From Pseudacidobacterium ailaaui (GTDB taxonomy: Bacteria > Acidobacteriota > Terriglobia > Terriglobales > Acidobacteriaceae), in NCBI RefSeq assembly GCF_000688455.1, contig NZ_JIAL01000001.1:1767001-1831000 (forward strand): a DNA stretch of 64,000 bases, read 5' to 3'. Positions within the stretch are counted from its first letter, which is position 1. The number at the start of each line of letters is the position of its first letter. Shown here in pieces: positions 53,756-63,237 of this stretch. The position numbers and the translations under genes are program-made. The notes beneath the pieces were generated by a model. That model saw nothing but the letters and a program-made list of their open reading frames with translations. It was not told the origin of the DNA and ran no database searches.

Positions 53756-54005
53756 GCGGTAATTTTCTTCCCGTTAAGTAGAGTCATTTTGGATGCACTC
53801 ATCACATATCAAGCTCTGCTCAAAAATTTTAAAGATGTTGCCATGTTTCCTGAAAGAAGAGTGATCAAGACTACTGGACCATTGGACCCTTTAGCTAAAA
53901 GTTAAGAAACGTATGACTCGTCTTACCGTGGAAGATGCCTTCAGTACTACCCGAGATCAGTGACTTATTTCAGAACATCTGTCCTCCGAAACGGAAACGC
54001 CGATA
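53756..54005. other. Intergenic, nothing recognised
   Basis: A+T-rich spacer between the divergent flippase and PslG-like genes. I see no gene, tRNA or clear promoter pair in it. Confidence 0.4.
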
Positions 54006-54050
54006 GGTCTCTCAGGAACTCCACTCCTCATTTGAGAGTGCTGAGAGGCC
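54006..54050 (+). promoter_or_regulatory. Stable leader hairpin directly before the PslG-like start
   Basis: GGTCTCTCAG (54006-54015) pairs with CTGAGAGGCC (54041-54050), 10 bp with one G-U. The inside folds again: CACT (54022)/AGTG (54037) and CTC (54027)/GAG (54034) around a 4-nt loop, with one bulged C. The structure ends six bases before the ATG at 54057, where a ribosome site would lie; none is visible. It could be a translational control element. No known riboswitch core was recognised. Confidence 0.45.
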
Positions 54051-54056
54051 ACGAGC

Positions 54057-55172
54057 ATGAAAACTCTTATAACTTGGCCGGTCATTTTCATCATCGTTGG
54101 TTGTGGAACTGTTTCGACGCAAACTTATGTTTCCAAATCGACATCTTCTTCAGCGGCATCGAGCTGGTTTGAATGTAATCAATACAGTAATGCAGATTCC
54201 CTTGGGATTAACATCAATAACTTAAGTTTTTCTGCATTGCAAAGTCCAAATCTTGTGGATGCACTACAGCAGTCGCATGTTGGGTGGATTCGGATTTCTT
54301 TGTTTTGGGCCTGGATTGAACGCCAGCCAGGCAACTTTGATTGGCGGGACGTGGACACTGGCTTGGCCATTCTTGCGAATTCGCATATTAACGTCCTTTT
54401 AACCCTTGCTGGACCAACCCCCTGTTGGGCTTTAACTGCCACCCCTGGCTGTATCGCCCCAGCTTATGTGGTTCCACCAACAGAGGAGTGGGCCAATTTT
54501 GTTAGACAAGCTGTATTGCGATATCACAATCAAGTTCATTATTGGGAAATCTGGAACGAACCAGATCTTTTCGAGGGCCTGAATGTGTTAGACCCAACAT
54601 CTCGCTTACTTCAGTACCGGGACAACATTCTCGTTCCTGCGGCCCAGGCAATCCATCAAATTGATTCCAGTGCCAAAGTTGTTGCTCCTGCTCTTGCCGC
54701 AATTCCATCAGCTAATACCGCAAAGGGGCCTGAACTGGAGTCAGCATTGTCGTTGTTATTTGCGAATTCCGTTGGGAGCCTGGTGGATGTGATTTCGCTG
54801 CACTCCTACTATCCAGAGAGTTCTGTGGCCAAAGTTTTGACAATCCAGAATGTTTTGAACGCAACGGGAACCTCAGCAAAACCTTTATGGATTACGGAAG
54901 AAGGCGATGGAACGCTGAATATCCAGTCGGGTCAAACTGTTCAGGCAGATCAGGCGGAATTTATGAACAATGAAATTGACGCCGAAAAAAAAACTGCCAA
55001 CATAGAAAAAGTGTTTTGGTTTGCACTTACGGACAGCCCAAATATAAATGGGCAACATGTGGATGACTATGGATTAATTAATAATCAGGATTATATAACA
55101 TATAGCTGGACACCGAGGCCAACATTTACATTATTACGAACCGTGATTCAGCAAGCGTGCAGCAATAACTAA
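54057..55172 (+). CDS. PslG-like glycoside hydrolase, lipoprotein
   Basis: The 371-residue protein has a short lipoprotein leader with lipobox IVGC (Cys16) and a GH39/PslG-like TIM barrel. It shows VGWIRISLFWAWIERQPGNFDW, the acid/base Glu in HYWEIWNEPDLFE, DVISLHSYYPES, and the nucleophile Glu in LWITEEGDG. PslG-type enzymes are encoded in exopolysaccharide operons and trim or release the polymer in the periplasm. It is a paralog of the gene at 62026-63201, with the same order of motifs and conserved cysteines (PCWAL...GC, and one near the C-terminus). It is the only plus-strand gene in the cluster. Confidence 0.8.
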   Translation: MKTLITWPVIFIIVGCGTVSTQTYVSKSTSSSAASSWFECNQYSNADSLGININNLSFSALQSPNLVDALQQSHVGWIRISLFWAWIERQPGNFDWRDVDTGLAILANSHINVLLTLAGPTPCWALTATPGCIAPAYVVPPTEEWANFVRQAVLRYHNQVHYWEIWNEPDLFEGLNVLDPTSRLLQYRDNILVPAAQAIHQIDSSAKVVAPALAAIPSANTAKGPELESALSLLFANSVGSLVDVISLHSYYPESSVAKVLTIQNVLNATGTSAKPLWITEEGDGTLNIQSGQTVQADQAEFMNNEIDAEKKTANIEKVFWFALTDSPNINGQHVDDYGLINNQDYITYSWTPRPTFTLLRTVIQQACSNN

Positions 55173-55455
55173 TGCTAAATACTATTGGTCTGATAAAAAA
55201 TGCGTAGATAGGATGGAACAATCGCGCTGTTAACAGGCAGGTTGCATCAGTCTGACATTGCTGGAGTGAACATTGCAATGCTTTGCCATCGGGAACGCCG
55301 TTATTTCCAGCGCAACAGTATTGATCCTCCCAGAATTTTCGCAGAAGCTTTGTATTGCCATCGATAGGGTTTAGAAGGTACAAAAAGGTATGTAGTAGCC
55401 CGTCAACACCTGTATGACGTCATAGGCTGTCAGCGGATCTAACGGTCGTCAACCT

Positions 55456-55500
55456 GGAGGGAAGGAGGAAAACGCCTCCGGCGTTTTCCTCCTTCCCTCC
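55456..55500. repeat. Perfect 21-bp inverted repeat with 3-nt loop
   Basis: 55456-55476 (starting GGAGGGAAGGAGGAAAACG) is exactly complementary to 55480-55500, around the loop TCC. One arm is all purine for 16 bases. It could be a terminator, a transposon-related element or a stem of an RNA. It lies 57 bp before the transposase remnant. Confidence 0.85.
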
Positions 55501-55557
55501 ACAACCAACTTCAGCTAATTTCGTATTTACCAACGTGCGAAAGTGGGGGGGCGGGTT

Positions 55558-55686
55558 AAGGTCAAATTGCGATGGATCGAGAAGGTGGACTGGCTGTTTG
55601 TCTTCAGTTGCGCGGCGCACAACCTGCTCCGGTTGCCAAAGCTGATGGCCCAACCTTCAGCAAGCCTCAGGCCGCAGTGTGCCTGA
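55558..55686 (+). mobile_element. Transposase C-terminal remnant (IS1182/DDE type)
   Basis: The plus frame reads KVKLRWIEKVDWLFVFSC, then AAHNLLRLPKLM, and stops at 55684-55686. The pattern LRGLEKV..W.F...AAHNLLRL is the usual C-terminus of IS1182-type DDE transposases. The frame upstream is broken by a TAA at 55516, and no catalytic part remains. It is a decayed end of an insertion sequence. Confidence 0.55.
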
Positions 55687-55873
55687 GGCCTGGCCCAGAG
55701 CCTCGGGCATGATTCCCAAAGTCCCAAAACACCCCTATCAACACGGGCCAGAACCCCACTGCAAATAGATTTCAGACGGAAGGAAACAAATATCACCAGC
55801 AAAGACGCACTAATCAGACGAATTTCAACGAGTTCTTAGACAATACCAGGTCTTATCTTATCCTGCGTTCTTT

Positions 55874-57229
55874 TTACAGTGCTTGAAGATAAGGTCTTTG
55901 GGCAGAATTGCGAAAGCGAAGTGTCTCCTCATCGAGTGCTTTGTAAAAATTCTTCTCGAGATCAAGAAAATGAGCTTCCCATGTCCAATGAGTTAATACA
56001 AAATCACGACTCTTTCGACCAAGTTCGTCGCGGCGTTTTGAGTCATTGAGTAGATAAAGTACAGCTTCAGCAAATTCCCGGGGATGGCGTGCTTCAAAGA
56101 AGTGCTCTCCAGGTCGAGCACCGATCCCCTCATTGGCTACTGGAGTCGCCACGACAGCCTTTCCACAAGCAAAATATTCAATAAGTTTATTTTGCATACC
56201 GCCAGCTGCAAGCATGGGATTAATACAAACAGTCGCGGACCGGATCATGGCCCCCACATCGCTTACAGTACCCGTTACAGCAATACTGTCCTTACCATTT
56301 AACCGACGTATTGCAGAAACTGGATCTCGGCCTTGAATGATCAACTCAGCAGAAGGAAAACGGCTGAGAATTGTTGGCCAGCACTTCTCAATAAACCAAA
56401 GGATTGCCTGTACATTTGGGGTATAGAACATCGATCCGGAGAAGACAACTCTACCCGGAACAATATCATCAGGTGTGGCGGGGTAAAAACGGCATATGTC
56501 CGTGCCGTGAGCACCATATATCCAATTCGCGATCTCCGCTATGCCTTGACGACGGCATTCTGCCATGATCGCTCTTACATCTCGAGGTCCGATAAGTACT
56601 GAACGAGTGAAGCGCTTCCAGATCTGTGTCTCATATCTGCGCATCAAGTTCAGTTCTATACCATAAATAAGCTTTCCGAGTAGGCTCTTCTGTTTTCTAT
56701 AAATTCGTTTGGTATTTAGGGTTTGGGAAAGCTGCATGGCGAGAAAGCTGACGACTGGATGACCAATCTTTTTGCTAAGGCAGTCAGCACTAAGGTTATT
56801 ATCAATTACCTCAGCGGACCTCAGATAGTAGATATAGACAATATCATAAGCACCCGCAAGAATCCCAAGACGAACATCTCTATGAAGTGCCTTGTTGTAA
56901 AAAATGCTGACTTGTAGGGGAAGCCCTTTGAACAGACCTAGAAGAATGCCAAAAAGCTTTTGAAGCCTACCTTGTGGATAAATATTTACGGCATGGCATG
57001 AGGTTGTTAACCAGTCCCGTTGCATCTCCGTGAGGAAGCCATCTGTATCAAGTGTAAATAGGTCGACGTTATGACCACGACTTGCCAAAAAGCTTATAAG
57101 ATGAGCTACGGTAAGCTGGTCACCACGCATCATCGGAAAGGGCATTCGACTGTATATTAAGGCAATCCTCAACCGACGTGGGGCCTGCTTGACCTCCATG
57201 ATTTTGGGGAGATCCTCTGTTTTCTTCAT
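55874..57229 (-). CDS. Glycosyltransferase family 4
   Basis: The roughly 451-residue GT-B enzyme has the N-terminal LRIALIYSRMPFPMMRGDQLTVAHLISFLASRGHNVDLFT and the C-terminal RVVFSGSMFYTPNVQAILWFIEKCWPTI. It then shows AELIIQGRDPVSAIRRLNG, and VCINPMLAAGGMQNKLIEYFACGKAVVATPVANEGI with the GT4 acidic pair region. It resembles the sugar-PEP-CTERM/XrtA-associated transferases by motif, but no exosortase is nearby. ATG 57229 is used; TTG 57241 is possible and would overlap the dehydrogenase stop. It probably adds a sugar to the lipid-linked repeat unit. Confidence 0.87.
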   Translation of the reverse strand: MKKTEDLPKIMEVKQAPRRLRIALIYSRMPFPMMRGDQLTVAHLISFLASRGHNVDLFTLDTDGFLTEMQRDWLTTSCHAVNIYPQGRLQKLFGILLGLFKGLPLQVSIFYNKALHRDVRLGILAGAYDIVYIYYLRSAEVIDNNLSADCLSKKIGHPVVSFLAMQLSQTLNTKRIYRKQKSLLGKLIYGIELNLMRRYETQIWKRFTRSVLIGPRDVRAIMAECRRQGIAEIANWIYGAHGTDICRFYPATPDDIVPGRVVFSGSMFYTPNVQAILWFIEKCWPTILSRFPSAELIIQGRDPVSAIRRLNGKDSIAVTGTVSDVGAMIRSATVCINPMLAAGGMQNKLIEYFACGKAVVATPVANEGIGARPGEHFFEARHPREFAEAVLYLLNDSKRRDELGRKSRDFVLTHWTWEAHFLDLEKNFYKALDEETLRFRNSAQRPYLQAL

Positions 57230-57237
57230 TACCAGTC

Positions 57238-58539
57238 TCAACCCTCTACTTCAGCATATTGGCAAAGTAGCTTCGTTTGCCGTAGGACATTGATATCGAG
57301 AATGCGATCCGTTTTCAAGCAATAATTGTGGGCTATACTCCGGGTATCAATGACAAGATCGAATTGCTCAGATTCTGCCTGTTCACGGGAGATGAGCACC
57401 TTCTGCAATACCGGCAAATGCGAAAAAGCGTAACCAAGATTCTGACCTATTAACTTTTCCGGCTCAACGCAGGGGTCATGAATAGAAAGATTGTAGCCGG
57501 CCTGGAGTAGCTTTCGGGCCAGATCCACATTGGGACTTTCCCGAAGATCGTCACTGTCCAGCTTGAAGGAAAGACCCAGCATTAGTATTTTTGAGCCAGG
57601 GCGAAGGTGGCGTGAGCATAGCTCGAAGGCAAAGTGTTTGTGGGCCTCATTCGACCGCAAAATGGAATCAATGAGGTGCGTGTGTGCTCCTATATCGCCT
57701 GACAGATGCTGTAGTGCGCGAACATCCTTTGGTAAACAAGAACCGCCGAATGGTCCTCCGGGACGCAGATAATTAGAGGAAATGTTAAGCTTTGTATCTG
57801 AAATGAATATTTTATGAACGAGTTCTGTATTAATGCCAAGTTTTACACATACGCGCCCGATTTCATTTGCAAAGGCGATCTTAAGAGCATGAAAACTATT
57901 ATCAACAAATTTGGTTATCTCAGCTTCACGATAATTGGTATAGAAAACTGGCGCCTGTAGTCCAGAATTTATAAGTTCGAGGTTTCTGCATGGCTTGGCA
58001 TCTTTTGTGCCGATAACAATTTTCGGAGGGTTAAAAAAATCACTGATTGCAATTGACTCACGGAGGAATTCGGGGTTATAAACAAGCTCTACATTGTCGA
58101 GATTGTTTCCAAAGAACTGTTCGAAGATCGGCTGAATGAGTTCTTCCATTGTCCCAGGTCGAACGGTTGAGCGATAGACTACCGTCAAAACCTCGTCCCG
58201 CGTCTTCCCAATACACGTAGCGATTTGACGCGTTACCTCAATGATGAACTTCATATCATGGGATCCATCCGGGGCGCTCGGAGTGCCTACGCATACAATC
58301 GCCATGGCACAACTATTCAATTGATCCCTGGCATCTGTGGTGGCGCAAAGGAGGCCACGAGAAACTGCTTTCTCTACCAATTCCGGCAACCCTGGCTCTG
58401 TAATTGGGGACCGCCCAGAATTAACAATTTTGACTTTTTCCTCATTCGTATCCACCCCCAATACCTGATGCCCCTGGTGAGCGAGGCAGGCAGCAGAAGT
58501 TATTCCAACATAACCTAATCCAAAAACAGCGATTTTCAA
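57238..58539 (-). CDS. UDP-glucose/GDP-mannose 6-dehydrogenase
   Basis: The 433-residue NAD-dependent dehydrogenase makes a nucleotide-sugar uronic acid for the exopolysaccharide. It shows MKIAVFGLGYVGITSAACLAHQGHQVLGVD (Rossmann), EPGLPELV, VYRSTVRPGTME, and EFLRESIAISDFFNPPKIVIG. The catalytic Cys lies in GGPFGGSCLPKDVRAL, and MLGLSFKLDSDDLRESPNVDLARKLL starts the C-terminal domain. The FGLGYVG and CLAHQGH details lean towards the GDP-mannose (AlgD) branch. It is the first gene of a two-gene unit with the glycosyltransferase; 235 bp upstream hold no other gene. Confidence 0.9.
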   Translation of the reverse strand: MKIAVFGLGYVGITSAACLAHQGHQVLGVDTNEEKVKIVNSGRSPITEPGLPELVEKAVSRGLLCATTDARDQLNSCAMAIVCVGTPSAPDGSHDMKFIIEVTRQIATCIGKTRDEVLTVVYRSTVRPGTMEELIQPIFEQFFGNNLDNVELVYNPEFLRESIAISDFFNPPKIVIGTKDAKPCRNLELINSGLQAPVFYTNYREAEITKFVDNSFHALKIAFANEIGRVCVKLGINTELVHKIFISDTKLNISSNYLRPGGPFGGSCLPKDVRALQHLSGDIGAHTHLIDSILRSNEAHKHFAFELCSRHLRPGSKILMLGLSFKLDSDDLRESPNVDLARKLLQAGYNLSIHDPCVEPEKLIGQNLGYAFSHLPVLQKVLISREQAESEQFDLVIDTRSIAHNYCLKTDRILDINVLRQTKLLCQYAEVEG

Positions 58540-58774
58540 TGGCTCCTCCTAGATCTAGACGAAGAGTTATGCTCATTGCTTTGATTTCATGACTTCAGGC
58601 AGTCAACATAGCAGAGAAGCAGAATGCGATGTGTTTTTCCGTTCAGATTAAGCTAAAACGACATGCAAAATAAATTATTGCTATAGATAATTAAGTACAT
58701 AACGCATGATAGGGGGAATATTCAAACAACCGATCGAAGGAGGCCCATATACTCAAGCCGACTAAAAGTATGAC

Positions 58775-59656
58775 TCAAAATCGATAAACTGAAGCAGAAG
58801 CGGCGGCCGCCAGAAGAGAATTGATGTTAACAGCAATATTCCGTGTATAACTGAACGGCACATAAATAATATCATCAGCTTGCAACTGAAAATCCGAATG
58901 GCGGCCCTTCTGCATAGCACTTAAGGGTAACTTTATCACCACATACTCTCCATTTGGACCTTTTCTTATAAGCTTTGTGCTCGATGGGACAGCGCTTGGT
59001 TGCGTGCCTCCCGCGAGTGACACTGCTTGCAATACACTCAATTTGGAGTCATTTGTCGTCATAGGGAATCCTCCAGGACGCCCAACATCGCCTAGAACAT
59101 AGACGATTTCTGCTTTGGGTACGTTTACAATGTCGCCCGGATAAACATAAACGCTGGTATCAAGCGCTTTCGATGATTGATTTGAATAGAAATATTTTAT
59201 TTTCTCTTTGGTAGATCGGCGTTCTATCGTGATATTTCTGTCCGCAAGATCGGTAATTCCTCCAGCCATGGCCAGTACTTCAACCACAGACCGCGGTGTA
59301 CCGATTGGATAACTCCCTGGAGAATGAACTTGGCCCATGATGGTTACATTTTGAGTAGCGGGCTGATCAATCAGCACCGTCACATGGGGATTTAGGAAAT
59401 AGCCCTTTTTTATAAGCTGATCCCTGATTGCAAGAGCTGCTTCTGCAGGGGTCAATCCGGCAACCTTAACCTCACCACCCACCATTAATGATACGTTGCC
59501 GGAGTCAGTGACTCTAACGCTCTGTTCAAGTTCAGGAGCTTCGAGCACTTTAATATGGATCAGATCGGCCGGGCCGATTTTGATGCTTTCATCCTGAGCA
59601 TAACCACATGCCACACACAAGAGCATTACCAGCCAAAGGCTAACGATTCGCATCAT
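58775..59656 (-). CDS. Wza-type polysaccharide export protein
   Basis: The roughly 293-residue protein starts at the tandem ATG 59656, inside the end of the kinase gene (17-bp overlap). It has a leader (MRIVSLWLVMLLCVACGYAQ) with a cysteine that may be a lipobox (VACG), the Poly_export domain (IKIGPADLIHIKVLEAPELEQSVRVTDSGNVSLMVGGEVKVAGLTPAEA), and two SLBB domains (TIMGQVHSPGSYPIGTP, and VYVLGDVGRPGGFPM). It would form the outer-membrane exit pore for the polymer made by the cluster. Confidence 0.9.
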   Translation of the reverse strand: MMRIVSLWLVMLLCVACGYAQDESIKIGPADLIHIKVLEAPELEQSVRVTDSGNVSLMVGGEVKVAGLTPAEAALAIRDQLIKKGYFLNPHVTVLIDQPATQNVTIMGQVHSPGSYPIGTPRSVVEVLAMAGGITDLADRNITIERRSTKEKIKYFYSNQSSKALDTSVYVYPGDIVNVPKAEIVYVLGDVGRPGGFPMTTNDSKLSVLQAVSLAGGTQPSAVPSSTKLIRKGPNGEYVVIKLPLSAMQKGRHSDFQLQADDIIYVPFSYTRNIAVNINSLLAAAASASVYRF

Positions 59657-61898
59657 TACCCTCCTGGCGGTAATCGTATTTTCCGCCGCCATAGTACCCG
59701 TAATATCCGTAATATGCTGCCGATCTGGAAGAAACGAAATTGAGCACAACTCCTAGATTCGGGTTAGTCTGGTCTTTCGCATGTTGCAATAATGTCTTGT
59801 AACCGCGCTCCAGCGCAATTCGCGAAGTGGCTCCCACCCTAGCCAGGAGAATGGTGGCATCAACAAGCTCTTCAAGGATCTGTGCATCCGTAACTGGCAG
59901 TACTGGTGGGCAATCAATCAAAATGAAATCGTACATGGAGCGCCAGCTCTCAACAAGACGACGCATCTGATCAGATCCGATGAGTTCAGATGGATACGGT
60001 GGCGTCGGACCAGCAGCCAGTACATGCAAACCCAGAAGTTCCGGATTTAGCAAAACCGGCTTAAATTCAGCCTGCGCATCCGCAAGCAACAAACTCAACC
60101 CACCAGCAGCAGGATCCAGTTTGAGGCGAGTCCGATAAACCGGTCGGCGCATATCGGCCTCGACCAGCAACACCTTCCTTCCATATTGCGCCATCACGAT
60201 AGAAAGGCCTAATGCAGTTGTCGACTTGCCTTCACCCGGACTTGGGCTGGTAATAAGGATGACCTGGGGTGGCCTACCGCTTCGCGATATCAGAATTGAG
60301 GAGCGCAGACTGCGAACAGCTTCATGATAGGCCGAAAATCTTGAATCCTGCTTAAACAGCGCCTCCCCATGCTCTGAAGCTGAAGAGTGCGGAAGAATTC
60401 CAAGTAAGCGCAGGCCCATTGCTTCAATTTCTTCGATGCCTTGTATTTTATTATCGGAAGCTTCGGAAAAGAACGCCGCAAAAATGCCTAAAATAAACCC
60501 ACCCACAACACCCGCGGGAAGTATCAAGAGCACTTTCGGAGAACTCGGATCTGATGGGGGACTGGCCTTATCTACGATGGTCACATTTGAAGAATGCAAT
60601 CCTTCTAGGATGCCAGCTTCCTTCAGGCGCTTTAAAAGATCCTGATACAGCTCTTCGCTCTGATTGGCTTCCCTTTCAAGGATGGCATATTCAATTGCCT
60701 TGTCATTTAATTTCTCAGCAGCAGCGCGATCAGCGTTATAGGCCCGCTGTGCTCCTTCCAGTGTAGAACGCGCCACTTCAGCATCATTTTTAGCGCGTTC
60801 GCTGATGCGGGCGATTTCATCATGCAGAGACTGACGGACCTTAGCCAGAGATGCCTTTTCCTCAATGAGCTTAGGATATTGAGGACCATAAACAGATGAA
60901 TCCTGCGCAAGCTGTGCTTCAATCGTCGCTTCCTGGGCGCGCAACTGATGAATGAGATCGAGCGAGGTAGTTACTCCCATACTGCTTGAGCCAGCCAACG
61001 AGGTACCGGACAACTCGGATATTAATTCCGGATCTCCGGTCTTGACTATTTTGTATACCGATTCCTTGACCACCTCATTCAGCTGCGCCTGAGAAAGCTG
61101 TGCCGTAGACGTTTGTAACCGGTCTAGGACCGGGCTATAGATGATCGGCTTGCCCTGCAAGTCTGATGCACCCACTCCGAATAGCCCCGTCTCTTTTTGC
61201 ATCGCAACGACCCGAGAGGCCAGGTCTTCACTCTGCTTTCTCAAATCACCTAATTGCCCAGTAAGCCAATCTGAGATTTGGCTGGTGGCCTTGTATTTTG
61301 TCTGGAATGTGAAGTCAATCAATGCCTGCACCAGGTGGTTCACCACTGCAGACGCGACTTTTGGGTCTGGATTTGTGTAGCTTACTTCAATTAGGCGAGT
61401 TCCTGACGTTACTTTGACCTTGAGATGATCCTGAAATACTTTGAGTGCATGTGCCCTCCGTCGTGGCGAGTTTTCCAGAGAAGCGCCTGCCGGATCTCCC
61501 GGGCCGCTCGGACTAATTAAGCGCAATGCCGCACGAATGATGCTGAATTTGGACTTAAAATCTGCATTTTGTTCGAGATTTAATTCTTGAATTACCTGCA
61601 ATGCCAGCGTGTCTGACTGCAAAATACTCGCCTGCGTTTGCAACTCAATATTTTGCGTAAGAGAATCTCCGCCTCCGCCCAGAGCAGAACCCATCAAATC
61701 GCCCAAGTCAAGGTTTTCCGAGGAAGGCTTCTGAAGCTGAATTACGCCTTTCGCCTCATATCTTCTTGTCATGAAAATACAGGCCAGCAAAGCCAGAGCC
61801 ACTACCGCTGCGAATGTGGCGAGAAAGACGTTGCGTCTGCGCCGCAGTATATTTACAAAGTCCTGTAATGACAGTTCTTTTTCAGAGACAGTATTCAC
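59640..61898 (-). CDS. Wzc-type polysaccharide co-polymerase and tyrosine autokinase
   Basis: The 752-residue inner-membrane protein has a Wzz domain with TM1 (VFLATFAAVVALALLACIFM), a long coiled periplasmic part, and TM2 (LLILPAGVVGGFILGIFAAFF). The cytoplasmic BY-kinase shows Walker A SPSPGEGKSTTALGLS, Walker A' VLLVEADMRRP and Walker B FILIDCPPVLPVTDA. A Tyr cluster at the C-terminus (AAYYGYYGYYGGGKYDY) is the autophosphorylation site. It sets chain length and couples polymerisation to Wza, encoded immediately downstream with overlap. Confidence 0.93.
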   Translation of the reverse strand: MNTVSEKELSLQDFVNILRRRRNVFLATFAAVVALALLACIFMTRRYEAKGVIQLQKPSSENLDLGDLMGSALGGGGDSLTQNIELQTQASILQSDTLALQVIQELNLEQNADFKSKFSIIRAALRLISPSGPGDPAGASLENSPRRRAHALKVFQDHLKVKVTSGTRLIEVSYTNPDPKVASAVVNHLVQALIDFTFQTKYKATSQISDWLTGQLGDLRKQSEDLASRVVAMQKETGLFGVGASDLQGKPIIYSPVLDRLQTSTAQLSQAQLNEVVKESVYKIVKTGDPELISELSGTSLAGSSSMGVTTSLDLIHQLRAQEATIEAQLAQDSSVYGPQYPKLIEEKASLAKVRQSLHDEIARISERAKNDAEVARSTLEGAQRAYNADRAAAEKLNDKAIEYAILEREANQSEELYQDLLKRLKEAGILEGLHSSNVTIVDKASPPSDPSSPKVLLILPAGVVGGFILGIFAAFFSEASDNKIQGIEEIEAMGLRLLGILPHSSASEHGEALFKQDSRFSAYHEAVRSLRSSILISRSGRPPQVILITSPSPGEGKSTTALGLSIVMAQYGRKVLLVEADMRRPVYRTRLKLDPAAGGLSLLLADAQAEFKPVLLNPELLGLHVLAAGPTPPYPSELIGSDQMRRLVESWRSMYDFILIDCPPVLPVTDAQILEELVDATILLARVGATSRIALERGYKTLLQHAKDQTNPNLGVVLNFVSSRSAAYYGYYGYYGGGKYDYRQEGNDANR

Positions 61899-62025
61899 TC
61901 TTCAGATTCCGTGGGGGGCTAGATTGATGACAACTTGGCCTAATTGTAACAGCATTAATCAGAATCTCTTTCACAATACATTTATATTTCGTCAATAAAT
62001 GGATATCATATTCCGCCTACTATCC

Positions 62026-63201
62026 CTACTTCATGCAGGCGCTATGAACAAGTCCTTGAAGCGACAGAAACGCAGGTCGGGGTTTCCATGAAAAAGTTTT
62101 AAAGTCGCTGTTATCAATCAGTCCATAATGGTTCGTATGCGTGCCGGACCCATTGGTGCTGTCCGTTAATGCAAACCAGAATACTTTTTGTGCATTGCCG
62201 TGCGTAATCACGGTATTCAACTGGTCTGTTAGAAACTGGGCTTGCTTTGATTCAGCAAAGTTCAAATTGTCCAGACTCTTCAGGTTGCTCATTGCAATTC
62301 CTAGCTGGACCGTGTGAAGTCCTGCCTCTGTAATCCAGATAGGCTTGCTGTTCATTTCCATTCCAAGCATTGCATTGTGCACGAAAATTGCTTTCTGGTT
62401 AATATCTTCAGGATAGTAGGAGTGGAAAGACACAATATCGACCAAGTGCGCCCCCGCACCTTTCATCACCATCGTGAATGCATGGATCAGGTCTGGTCCC
62501 ATACCCGTGTGCCCAGAAGGGATTGCGGCAAAAGCAGGTGCAACCACCTTCGCATTCGGATCAGCGCTATGGACCGCCTCCGCCCCCGGTATAAGTATGT
62601 CGTCTCTGTACTGGACAAGGCGCTGCGTTGCATCAGGCAGATCAATAGACTGAATCAAGTCGGGTTCGTTCCAGATTTCCCAATAGTGCACTTGATGACT
62701 GTATCTTTGTACAACAGCTGTAACAAATGCGGTCCACTCCTTTACCGGCGGTATCGTGTTTCTTGGAGATGTGCAGTTGGTGTTCGTTCCAAAGGCCCAA
62801 CATGGCACCGGTCCTGTAATCGTAATCAGAACGGACATATGAGCAGCCTGGAGTTTGCTCAAACCCTGGTCTATCTCCTGCCAGTTAAATACACCTCTCT
62901 GGCGTTCTGTCCATCCCCAAAAGATACTGACCCTGACCCATCCTGCGCCGCTTTGGCTTAGGGCGGAAATGACCTGGTCAGAATTTAACGATGGAAACCC
63001 GATGTTATTCACGTTGATCCCGATCGCACCGGAGCGCCCGGAAGAGTCACATTGAAACTGAGGCTCTTTACCTCCGGTCCCGGAAGCGGATGACGCCATG
63101 CCATCTCGGAAGGCAAAACAGGCCATGACGAGCACCAATGCCGCTCTTGCCAGCGAAGCCTGCACGGATTGCCTTTTAAGAAATAAGGAAAGGGCATTCA
63201 C
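62026..63201 (-). CDS. PslG-like glycoside hydrolase, secreted paralog
   Basis: The 391-residue protein has a membrane leader (ARAALVLVMACFAFRDGMASS) and the same barrel as the 54-kb gene: GAGWVRVSIFWGWTERQRGVFNW, VHYWEIWNEPDLIQ (acid/base Glu), DIVSFHSYYPED, and PIWITEAGLHT (nucleophile Glu). The two share FWFALTDS and PRPxFxxL near the end. A good ribosome site (GGAGGG) lies 12 bases before the ATG. It sits between the acyltransferase and the Wzc gene, so it probably acts on the polymer made here. Confidence 0.82.
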   Translation of the reverse strand: MNALSLFLKRQSVQASLARAALVLVMACFAFRDGMASSASGTGGKEPQFQCDSSGRSGAIGINVNNIGFPSLNSDQVISALSQSGAGWVRVSIFWGWTERQRGVFNWQEIDQGLSKLQAAHMSVLITITGPVPCWAFGTNTNCTSPRNTIPPVKEWTAFVTAVVQRYSHQVHYWEIWNEPDLIQSIDLPDATQRLVQYRDDILIPGAEAVHSADPNAKVVAPAFAAIPSGHTGMGPDLIHAFTMVMKGAGAHLVDIVSFHSYYPEDINQKAIFVHNAMLGMEMNSKPIWITEAGLHTVQLGIAMSNLKSLDNLNFAESKQAQFLTDQLNTVITHGNAQKVFWFALTDSTNGSGTHTNHYGLIDNSDFKTFSWKPRPAFLSLQGLVHSACMK

Positions 63202-63237
63202 TGTGGTTCATTCCCTCCATTCTCTTGCTGACACGGG

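Larger units (their letters stand above)
55173..55873. other. Largest gap of the cluster, with insertion-sequence debris
   Basis: These 701 bp hold a perfect long inverted repeat and a transposase C-terminal remnant (listed separately). The left part (55173-55455) has no supported gene; a minus-strand ORF at 55126-55383 is not recognised and overlaps the PslG-like gene. TGACGTCA at about 55413 is a perfect palindrome of unknown meaning. Confidence 0.5.

Noticed and set aside
54034-54050. CTGAGA resembling the TPP riboswitch core
   Set aside because: The second conserved TPP segment is absent and the motif is part of a simple hairpin arm.
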